5,278 nucleotides of DNA from Peptococcaceae bacterium. Its GTDB lineage: Bacteria; Bacillota; Peptococcia; DRI-13; UBA5745. The number at the start of each line of letters is the position of its first letter. Position 1 is the stretch's first letter. Below, in pieces: positions 1-5,278 of this stretch. The position numbers were made by a program, and so were the translations under genes. The notes under the pieces were generated by a model that had not been told where the DNA came from, searched no databases, and worked only from the letters and a program-made list of their open reading frames with translations. The DNA lies in contig JAISDM010000054.1 in the NCBI GenBank assembly GCA_031264885.1, positions 1 through 5,278 of the forward strand. The letters are read 5' to 3'.

Positions 1-179
1 GTCCGGAAACGCACCCTAGATATTCCCAATACACAATATATGGGGTGATTCGCTTGGGGAGACACGCTATATATGGTGTTGACGATGCGATTTTTGACGT
101 TTTCGGACGGTCTGGCCCGGCTTTGCAAGACGCGGATTCCCAAATTGTGAATCGCAAGAATGAAAGGAAAGATGTCTGA
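1..179 (+). CDS. possible 3' end of an unidentified upstream gene (partial, start outside window)
   Basis: Reading from position 3, one frame is open for 58 codons and stops at TGA 177-179. The other two + frames close early, at 17-19 and 46-48. The stop overlaps the ATG of the downstream lipoprotein gene as TGATG, the usual sign of translational coupling inside an operon. The visible peptide contains IYGVIRLGRHAIYGVDD and ends NRKNERKDV. I do not recognise the family. It does not resemble the C-terminus of a typical ABC permease or ATPase, although such a partner would be expected here. Against coding, roughly half of the codons end in G or C, noticeably fewer than in the two neighbours by eye, and AGA and ATA each occur twice. 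The stretch could instead be untranslated DNA that is open by chance. The call rests mainly on the stop-start overlap. Confidence 0.42.
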   Translation, partial: PETHPRYSQYTIYGVIRLGRHAIYGVDDAIFDVFGRSGPALQDADSQIVNRKNERKDV

Positions 180-1291
180 TGAGGTTGACAAGGTTTATGA
201 ATAAACGGCTTTGCGGATCGCTTTTGATTTCGGCGATTTTGCTGGCGCCGCTGGCTGCCTGTTCCGGCGGAAACGATAACGGGCGGACTGCGGAGGCCCG
301 GCCCGCGTCCGCGGCGGAAACCGTGCCTTTCACGGATTCCGCGGGGCGCCTGGTCGATATCCCCGCGAACATCACCAGGATATCCCCCAGCGGCGCGCTG
401 GCGCAGATGTTCCTCCTCGCCGCCGCCCCTGACCTGCTTGTAACCATCGCGTCGGAATACGCCGAAGACGACCGGAAGTATATTCCGTCCAATGTGGCGG
501 AACTGCCTGTGGTCGGACAATTCTACGGCAGCGAGAATCTGAACCTGGAATCTGTCGCCGTCATCGGGCCTGAGATCATCATCGACATTGGCGATCCCAA
601 GGACACCATCGCGGAGGATATGGACAGCATTACGAAGAATCTGGCGGTTCCCGCCGTCCACATCACTGCCGCGCTGCGATCGACGCCGGAGGCTTTTCGT
701 ACCTTGGGCAAAATCCTGAACCGTGAGGCGCAGGCCGAGGAACTGGCGGAATACTGCGAACGGGTTCTTGCGCAGACAGACGATATTATGGCGCGGGCCG
801 GCGGCGGCAAAATCTCTGTCCTGTACTGTCTCGGCGACGCGGGTCTCAATGTGCTTGCCGCGCATTCATTCCATTCCGAGGTGCTTGACTATGTGACGGA
901 CAACCGCGCCGTGGTGGACGAACCCTCCTCCAGAGGCAGCGGCAACGAGACGGATTTGGAGCAGATATCCCTCTGGAACCCCGAAGTCATTATTTTCGCG
1001 CCCAACAGCGTATACGGCGATGTGGCCGGCGACCCTGTATGGCGGCAGATTGACGCCGTCAAAAACGGCAAATATTACGAGGTCCCTTCCGGCCCGTATA
1101 ACTGGATGGGTTCTCCGCCTTCCATCAACCGTTACTTGGGTATGATCTGGCTTACAAAGATCCTGTATCCGGAAGCGGCGGATTTCGATTTGTACGCGCA
1201 GACCGCGGAATATTACAGGTTGTTTTATCATTACGAATTGAGCCGGGAGGCGTTTGACGCGCTGACCGCCCGCTCTCTGGCCGCGAATTGA
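179..1291 (+). CDS. ABC transporter substrate-binding lipoprotein, iron-complex/corrinoid/heme type (periplasmic-binding protein 2 fold)
   Basis: The 370-residue product is predicted to be an extracytoplasmic, lipid-anchored receptor that hands a metal chelate to an ABC importer. Residues 1-28 form a lipoprotein signal peptide: basic start (MRLTRFMNKR), hydrophobic core (about 14-26) and lipobox L25-A26-A27-C28, so Cys28 would be lipidated. A Ser/Gly/Ala-rich tether follows to about residue 48. The remainder resembles the Peripla_BP_2 family (FecB/BtuF/HemV-like). FTDSAGRLVDIP (51-62) is the typical opening beta strand, LPVVGQFYG (109-117) and PEIIIDIGD (131-139) lie in the N-lobe, and WNPEVIIFAP (266-275) lies in the C-lobe. 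The stretch GPYNWMGSPPSINRYLG (305-321) plus the aromatic tail AEYYRLFYHYELS is characteristic of a subgroup seen in anaerobes. The ligand (siderophore, heme, cobamide or another metal complex) cannot be read from sequence. The ATG at 179 has an AAAGGA motif ending 10 bases upstream and overlaps the preceding stop; the ATG at 197 (Met7) is an alternative. No permease or ATPase is in the window. Confidence 0.88.
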   Translation: MRLTRFMNKRLCGSLLISAILLAPLAACSGGNDNGRTAEARPASAAETVPFTDSAGRLVDIPANITRISPSGALAQMFLLAAAPDLLVTIASEYAEDDRKYIPSNVAELPVVGQFYGSENLNLESVAVIGPEIIIDIGDPKDTIAEDMDSITKNLAVPAVHITAALRSTPEAFRTLGKILNREAQAEELAEYCERVLAQTDDIMARAGGGKISVLYCLGDAGLNVLAAHSFHSEVLDYVTDNRAVVDEPSSRGSGNETDLEQISLWNPEVIIFAPNSVYGDVAGDPVWRQIDAVKNGKYYEVPSGPYNWMGSPPSINRYLGMIWLTKILYPEAADFDLYAQTAEYYRLFYHYELSREAFDALTARSLAAN

Positions 1292-1298
1292 CCGGGTT

Positions 1299-1326
1299 CG
1301 GGCGGCAGAATGCCGCCCCTACGGTA
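1299..1326. repeat. 28-bp hairpin repeat, copy 1 (downstream of the lipoprotein gene)
   Basis: This copy is identical over 28 bases to the one at 1449-1476. It contains a perfect 8-bp stem (GGGCGGCA at 1300-1307 with TGCCGCCC at 1311-1318) and a GAA loop, followed by CTACGGTA. It starts 7 bases after the lipoprotein stop codon, so its transcript could shield the mRNA 3' end. No U-tract follows, so it is not a standard intrinsic terminator. It looks like a dispersed intergenic palindrome of the REP type, which is inference. Confidence 0.85.
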
Positions 1327-1346
1327 TGAGGCGGGCATCCGAAGGC

Positions 1347-1423
1347 TGTCATTCCGGGCTTGTCCCGGAATCCAAAAATGATAAATGAAGGAACCTGGAT
1401 TCCGGGACAAGCCCGGAATGACA
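1347..1423. repeat. 28-bp perfect inverted repeat, each arm a REP-like palindrome
   Basis: Arms at 1347-1374 and 1396-1423 are exact reverse complements separated by a 21-base A-rich loop. Each arm is internally palindromic (ATTCCGGG, CTTGT spacer, CCCGGAAT), so the element is two head-to-head copies of one palindromic unit, as in BIME-type paired REP elements. Units of the kind GTCATTCCGGGCTTG are familiar as dispersed intergenic repeats in many bacteria. In RNA it would form one long hairpin or two small ones. No T-run follows. It lies midway between the two copies of the 28-bp direct repeat. Confidence 0.88.
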
Positions 1424-1448
1424 AGATATGACGGTTTCCAGACAGTCC

Positions 1449-1476
1449 CGGGCGGCAGAATGCCGCCCCTACGGTA
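1449..1476. repeat. 28-bp hairpin repeat, copy 2
   Basis: This is an exact second copy of the repeat at 1299-1326, in the same orientation and exactly 150 bases downstream. It has the same 8-bp stem (1450-1457 with 1461-1468) and GAA loop. Identity ends sharply on both sides: flanking bases 1448 and 1477 differ from those of copy 1. Between this copy and the A/T-rich promoter island (about 1477-1530) I see only unremarkable GC-rich sequence with short GTCCG reiterations and no gene. Confidence 0.85.
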
Positions 1477-1530
1477 CCTGGATGCTGCCGTCCGGGGCCG
1501 TCCGTCCGTCTTTGGGGCTGTCCCGCGGAA

Positions 1531-1586
1531 AAGAAAATTTTTATACAGTTGATATTTCTTCCGCTAATGCGTTATAATAGGTTAGG
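1531..1586 (+). promoter_or_regulatory. sigma-A/sigma-70-type promoter of nifJ
   Basis: A perfect -10 box TATAAT lies at 1573-1578. The -35 box TTGATA lies at 1549-1554 (five of six consensus bases) with an 18-base spacer. An A/T-rich tract (AAGAAAATTTTTATA, 1531-1545) directly upstream could act as an UP element. Transcription would be expected to begin around 1584-1586, giving a leader of about 60 bases. The boxes suit strong constitutive expression of a central metabolic enzyme. I see no convincing FNR, Rex or CooA operator. Confidence 0.8.
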
Positions 1587-1646
1587 ATTTTTTTATGAAT
1601 ATTTATTTTAAAATACAATTTAATAATATCTAGGAGGTTGTTTAAA
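1587..1646 (+). promoter_or_regulatory. A/T-rich nifJ leader with AGGAGG ribosome-binding site
   Basis: The leader is very A/T-rich and probably unstructured, which favours ribosome loading. AGGAGG at 1632-1637 is a full Shine-Dalgarno core with 9 bases to ATG 1647. It directly abuts TTG 1638, which therefore cannot be the start it would otherwise offer. The leader also holds a 12-bp palindrome, TATTTTAAAATA (1604-1615). A 12-codon reading frame starts at ATG 1595 with AGGA at 1584-1587 upstream, and its TAG stop (1631-1633) runs into the ribosome-binding site. Whether either has a role is unknown. Confidence 0.8.
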
Positions 1647-4600
1647 ATGGGCAAGAACATGAAAACCATGGACGGAAACGCGGCGGCCGCTCACGTGTCG
1701 TACGCGTTTACGGAGGTCGCGGCGATTTATCCGATTACGCCGTCCTCTCCCATGGCCGAAAGCACCGATGAATGGAGCGCCCACGGCCTGAAAAACATTT
1801 TTGGCCAGGTCGTGTCCATCTCGGAGCTCCAATCCGAAGGCGGCGCCGCCGGGGCCATGCACGGTTCCCTGAGCGCGGGCGCGCTGACCACGACCTACAC
1901 TGCTTCTCAAGGTCTGCTGCTGATGATTCCCAACATGTACAAGGTGGCCGGCGAGCTGCTTCCGGGCGTTTATCATGTGTCCGCCCGGGCCCTTGCCGCG
2001 GCTGCCCTGAGCATTTTCGGGGATCATTCGGACGTCATGGCCTGCCGTCAGACAGGGGTGGCCATGCTGGCCTCCAGCAGCGTTCAAGAGATCATGGATC
2101 TGGGCGCGGTGACCCATCTGTCCGCCATCAAATCCAGTCTGCCTTTCCTGCATTTCTTCGACGGATTCCGCACTTCTCATGAAATCCAAAAAATCGATAC
2201 ATTGAACTACGACGATCTGGCCAAGCTGGTGGATTATCAGGCGCTGCAAAAATTCCGCGACCGTTCGCTGAATCCCGAACGCCCGTTCACCAGAGGCACC
2301 GCGCAGAACTCGGACGTCTATTTCCAAGGCCGGGAGGCGTCCAACCCCTATTACGACGCGCTGCCCGCAATCGTGGAAGCCTATATGGCCGAGATCAAGA
2401 AACTCACCGGCCGGGAATACCATCTCTTTGATTATTACGGCGATCCCAACGCGGAAAACATCGTCATCGGCATCGGTTCTGTCTGCGAGGTTTTGGAAGA
2501 AACCGTCGATTATCTCAGATCCAAGGGTGAGAAAGTCGGCGCGCTCAATGTTCACCTGTACCGGCCCTTCTCCGTGGATCATTTCCTGAAAGCCATTCCC
2601 CCATCCGTCAAACGCATCGCGGTATTAGACCGGACCAAAGAACCCGGTTCACTGGGAGAGCCTTTATATCTGGACGTTTGCACCGCCTTCAGCGGCCGGC
2701 CCAACGCTCCGCTGATTGTGGGAGGCCGCTTCGGCCTGGGCTCCAAGGACACCACGCCCACCCACCTGAAAACGGTTTTTGACAACCTCAAACAAAGCCA
2801 GCCCAAGAATCATTTTACCATCGCCATCACGGACGACGTCACCCACACGAGTCTGCCCATCAACGAAGAGATCCACTTGGCCGCCGAAGGCGTGACCTGC
2901 TGCAAGTTCTGGGGTTTCGGCTCCGACGGCACGGTCGGCGCCAACAAGGACGCCATCAAGATCATCGGCGATCACACGGACATGTACGCCCAGGCTTATT
3001 TTGCCTATGATTCGAAGAAATCCGGCGGCGTGACCATTTCCCATCTGCGCTTTGGCAAAAGCCCGATCAAATCCCCCTATCTCATCGACGCCGCGGACTT
3101 CATCGCCTGCCACAAACAAGCCTATGTGGATCAATACGACGTGCTGGAAGGGCTCAAAGAGGGAGGCGCTTTCCTGCTGAACTGCACCTGGAAAAAGGAA
3201 GAGCTGGATCAGAAACTTCCCGCTTCCATGAAGCGTTTCCTGGCCAAAAACAAGATTGATTTTTATATCATCGACGCAGTCTCTATTGCCCGGGAAATTG
3301 GGCTCGGCAACCGCATCAATCAGGTGACCCAGGCGGCCTTCTTCAAGCTGTCCAAGGTGGTTCCCCTGGAGGACGCCATCCATTACCTGAAAGACGCCAT
3401 CCAAAAAACCTATGGCAAAAAGGGCGAAAAGATTGTCAGCATGAACCATACCGCTGTGGACAAAGGCATGGACGCGCTGGTCAAAATCGACGTGCCGGCC
3501 GAATGGGCCAACGCTCAGGATCATCAGGCCGCCGGCGCCGGCAAGGATATCCCCGATTTCGTGAAGAATGTGGTGCTGCCCATGAACGCCCAGCAAGGGG
3601 ATAAGCTGCCCGTCAGCGCCTTCAAAGACCACATCGACGGCAGCCTGCCTCACGGAACGGCGGCTTATGAGAAGCGCGGCATTGCCGTGACCGTCCCCGA
3701 ATGGCAGCTCGACAACTGCATCCAATGCAACCAGTGTTCCTACGTATGTCCCCACGCCGCCATCCGGCCCGTTCTTTTGACCGCTGAGGAAGAAGCCTCC
3801 AAACCCGCCGGATTCGAAACGAAGAAAGCGGCGGGCAAGCAGCTGGAAGGGTTGACTTACCGTATGCAGGTGAGTCCTCTGGACTGCCAGGGCTGCGTCA
3901 GCTGCGCGGAGGTTTGCCCCGCCAAGGAGAAAGCCCTGGTCATGAAGGATGTGGAGGATCAAATCACCAAGCAGAAAGACAACTGGGAATTTGCCGTGAA
4001 GGTCCCCGTGAAAGCCAATCTCTGGCCGCTGCAATCGGTCAAGGGCAGCCAATTCGCCCAGCCGTACCTGGAATTCTCAGGCGCATGCGCCGGCTGCGGC
4101 GAGACCCCTTACGCCAAGCTGGTCACTCAGCTCTTCGGCGAGAGAATGGTCATCGCCAACGCCACCGGCTGCTCCTCCATCTGGGGCGGTTCCTCCCCCA
4201 GCACCCCCTACACCAAGAACGCCAAAGGACAGGGTCCCGCCTGGGGCAACTCCCTGTTTGAGGATAACGCGGAGTACGGCTACGGCATGGCCGTCGCCTA
4301 CGCTCAGATTCGCAAACGTCTGGCGCTTACCATGGAGGAAGCCGTCAAATCCGGCGTGCCGGCGGATTTGTCCGCCGCCTATCAAGCCTGGATCGACGGC
4401 AAAGACAACGCGGACGCTTCCAAGAAAGCCAAAGAAGCCCTGTTGCCGCTTTTGGACAAGCATGCCGCTCTGGACAGCGTTAAAATCATCGCGCCTCTGA
4501 AGGATTACCTGGTGAAACCCTCCATCTGGATCTTCGGCGGAGACGGCTGGGCCTATGATATCGGTTACGGCGGACTGGATCATGTCATCGCCTCCGGCGA

Positions 4601-5165
4601 GGACGTAAACATTCTGGTCTTCGACACAGAGGTTTATTCCAACACCGGCGGGCAGTCCTCCAAATCCACCCCCACAGGTTCCACCGCCAAATTCGCCGCT
4701 TCCGGCAAAAAAGTCAAGAAAAAAGACTTAGGCATGATCGCCACCACCTACGGTTACGTTTATGTGGCTCAAGTGGCTCAGGGCGCCAGTCAGAATCAGC
4801 TGATCCAGGCCATCTCCGAGGCGGAAGCCTATCCCGGCCCCTCCCTGGTCATCGCCTACGCGCCCTGCATCAATCACGGCCTCAAGGCGGGCATGAACAA
4901 AGCCCAGGATGAACAGAAGCAAGCGGTGAACGCCGGCTACTGGCATCTGTGGCGTTATAATCCCGCTCTGGAAAGCGAAGGCAAGAATCCCTTCGTTCTG
5001 GATTCAAAGGATCCCACAGGCTCCTTCCAAGACTTTATTTTAGGCGAAAACCGCTATTCCATCCTCCAGGGACAATTCCCTGAAATCGCGAAAGTACTCT
5101 TTGCCAAAGCGGAAAAAGACGCCCAAACCCGTCTGTCGAATTACAAACGCATGGCGCAAAGCTGA
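1647..5165 (+). CDS. nifJ: pyruvate:ferredoxin (flavodoxin) oxidoreductase, single-chain type
   Basis: This cytoplasmic, normally homodimeric enzyme converts pyruvate and CoA to acetyl-CoA and CO2 while reducing ferredoxin or flavodoxin. The 1172-residue protein matches single-chain family length and fuses all domains. The N-terminal TPP/pyruvate domain (about 1-258) has YPITPSSP with T31, E64 and R114, equivalents of active-site residues in the Desulfovibrio africanus enzyme. Domains II and III span about 259-627. The inserted two-cluster ferredoxin domain carries C691, C694, C697, C701 and C747, C750, C753, C757. The C-terminal TPP domain has C814, C817, C842 and C1074 for the proximal 4Fe-4S cluster, GDG (965-967), and DTEVYSNTGGQ (993-1003) binding Mg-TPP. 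No ligand is missing, so it should be active. It ends at about 1172 and lacks the roughly 60-residue C-terminal extension linked to oxygen stability in D. africanus. The start at ATG 1647 follows AGGAGG and gives the canonical MGKNMKTMDGN; an upstream in-frame TTG (1638) is rejected. It has its own promoter and appears monocistronic within the window. Confidence 0.98.
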   Translation: MGKNMKTMDGNAAAAHVSYAFTEVAAIYPITPSSPMAESTDEWSAHGLKNIFGQVVSISELQSEGGAAGAMHGSLSAGALTTTYTASQGLLLMIPNMYKVAGELLPGVYHVSARALAAAALSIFGDHSDVMACRQTGVAMLASSSVQEIMDLGAVTHLSAIKSSLPFLHFFDGFRTSHEIQKIDTLNYDDLAKLVDYQALQKFRDRSLNPERPFTRGTAQNSDVYFQGREASNPYYDALPAIVEAYMAEIKKLTGREYHLFDYYGDPNAENIVIGIGSVCEVLEETVDYLRSKGEKVGALNVHLYRPFSVDHFLKAIPPSVKRIAVLDRTKEPGSLGEPLYLDVCTAFSGRPNAPLIVGGRFGLGSKDTTPTHLKTVFDNLKQSQPKNHFTIAITDDVTHTSLPINEEIHLAAEGVTCCKFWGFGSDGTVGANKDAIKIIGDHTDMYAQAYFAYDSKKSGGVTISHLRFGKSPIKSPYLIDAADFIACHKQAYVDQYDVLEGLKEGGAFLLNCTWKKEELDQKLPASMKRFLAKNKIDFYIIDAVSIAREIGLGNRINQVTQAAFFKLSKVVPLEDAIHYLKDAIQKTYGKKGEKIVSMNHTAVDKGMDALVKIDVPAEWANAQDHQAAGAGKDIPDFVKNVVLPMNAQQGDKLPVSAFKDHIDGSLPHGTAAYEKRGIAVTVPEWQLDNCIQCNQCSYVCPHAAIRPVLLTAEEEASKPAGFETKKAAGKQLEGLTYRMQVSPLDCQGCVSCAEVCPAKEKALVMKDVEDQITKQKDNWEFAVKVPVKANLWPLQSVKGSQFAQPYLEFSGACAGCGETPYAKLVTQLFGERMVIANATGCSSIWGGSSPSTPYTKNAKGQGPAWGNSLFEDNAEYGYGMAVAYAQIRKRLALTMEEAVKSGVPADLSAAYQAWIDGKDNADASKKAKEALLPLLDKHAALDSVKIIAPLKDYLVKPSIWIFGGDGWAYDIGYGGLDHVIASGEDVNILVFDTEVYSNTGGQSSKSTPTGSTAKFAASGKKVKKKDLGMIATTYGYVYVAQVAQGASQNQLIQAISEAEAYPGPSLVIAYAPCINHGLKAGMNKAQDEQKQAVNAGYWHLWRYNPALESEGKNPFVLDSKDPTGSFQDFILGENRYSILQGQFPEIAKVLFAKAEKDAQTRLSNYKRMAQS

Positions 5166-5197
5166 CAAAAAAAATAAAGAGGCGCGGGGGCATAATA

Positions 5198-5227
5198 GGG
5201 GGGGGCGGAATGCCCCCCGGGGTTTTT
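5198..5227 (+). terminator. possible intrinsic terminator of nifJ
   Basis: A GC-only stem (GGGGGGC at 5200-5206 with GCCCCCC at 5212-5218, loop GGAAT) lies 34 bases after the nifJ stop. It is followed by GGGG and then TTTTT at 5223-5227. Four G residues between stem and T-run make it imperfect. A larger alternative fold pairs CGGGGGC (5185-5191) with GCCCCCG (5233-5239). The core resembles a degraded form of the GGGCGGCAGAATGCCGCCC hairpin found upstream. Homopolymer length errors in this region could have distorted it. Confidence 0.4.
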
Positions 5228-5278
5228 GGCCCGCCCCCGTTGTGTTTATGGTGTGGGCCCGGGGGGGGGGAGTTGACC

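Noticed and set aside
79..99. Two TTGACG motifs 15 bp apart, considered as -35 boxes for the lipoprotein gene
   Set aside because: No acceptable -10 box follows either at 16-18 bases, and the stretch may be coding.
1..108. Imperfect inverted repeat (1-11 with 98-108, one mismatch) and repeated ATATATGG at 36-43 and 69-76
   Set aside because: They are short and widely spaced, within what chance allows in 180 bases, with no supporting context.
172..204. ATG at 172 starting a 10-codon frame just before the lipoprotein start
   Set aside because: It is only 3 bases from the AAAGGA motif, too close for efficient initiation. ATG 179 has better spacing and begins a recognisable protein.
67..492. 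141-codon - strand frame over the start of the lipoprotein gene
   Set aside because: It overlaps the clear signal peptide and N-lobe on the + strand, and its translation is Ala/Ser/Arg-rich with no motif.
1152..1424. 90-codon - strand frame covering the spacer, beginning in the inverted repeat
   Set aside because: Its sequence (FRACPGIQ, FRDKPGMT) is a translation of the palindromic repeat, a well-known source of spurious proteins, and it runs antisense into the lipoprotein gene.
1299..1476. CRISPR-like array
   Set aside because: There are only two copies of a 28-bp unit, the spacing is 122 bp rather than 30-40 bp, and the interval is itself an inverted repeat. There are no cas genes.
1620..2582. 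Long open frame on the - strand (320 codons) opposite the nifJ start
   Set aside because: It lies antisense within nifJ, whose GC-rich third positions suppress stops on the other strand. The translation is low-complexity, with no recognisable domain.
2664..4052. 462-codon open frame on the - strand within nifJ
   Set aside because: The opposite strand encodes an intact, highly conserved enzyme, and the Gly/His/Val-rich antisense product is a codon-bias shadow.

Overview
The window carries two complete genes on the + strand and, probably, the tail of a third. It most likely comes from a strictly anaerobic, fermentative bacterium. The main evidence is a full-length single-chain pyruvate:ferredoxin oxidoreductase. 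A strong AGGAGG ribosome-binding site and an A/T-rich sigma-A-type promoter in otherwise GC-rich DNA would suit a GC-rich member of the Bacillota (Clostridia or Negativicutes). That taxonomic guess is inference and weak.

Layout. Positions 1-179 are open in one frame that ends in TGA at 177-179. This TGA overlaps the ATG of the next gene (TGATG), so the stretch may be the 3' end of an unidentified upstream gene. Positions 179-1291 encode a lipoprotein substrate-binding component of an iron-complex/corrinoid/heme-type ABC importer; no permease or ATPase is visible. Positions 1292-1530 are a repeat-rich spacer. It holds two exact 28-bp hairpin repeats 150 bp apart, flanking a 28-bp inverted repeat whose arms are themselves palindromic. 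Positions 1531-1646 form an abrupt A/T-rich island with a near-consensus promoter, a short leader and the AGGAGG site for the next gene. Positions 1647-5165 encode NifJ, the pyruvate:ferredoxin (flavodoxin) oxidoreductase, with every expected cofactor ligand present. The last 113 bases are a G/C-homopolymer-rich tail with a possible terminator hairpin, perhaps damaged sequence.

How the genes work together. The two complete genes have no obvious functional link. The transport lipoprotein appears to belong to an operon extending off the left edge, and nifJ appears to be its own transcription unit with a strong promoter. NifJ oxidises pyruvate to acetyl-CoA and CO2 and reduces ferredoxin, which supplies low-potential electrons for hydrogenase, nitrogen fixation or other anaerobic metabolism. 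An importer of iron or a metal chelate could indirectly serve such an iron-sulfur-rich metabolism, but nothing in the sequence shows this. I found no convincing novel system. The points most worth checking are the nested repeat cassette, the possible leader peptide before nifJ, the coupled upstream reading frame and the suspicious right-hand end.
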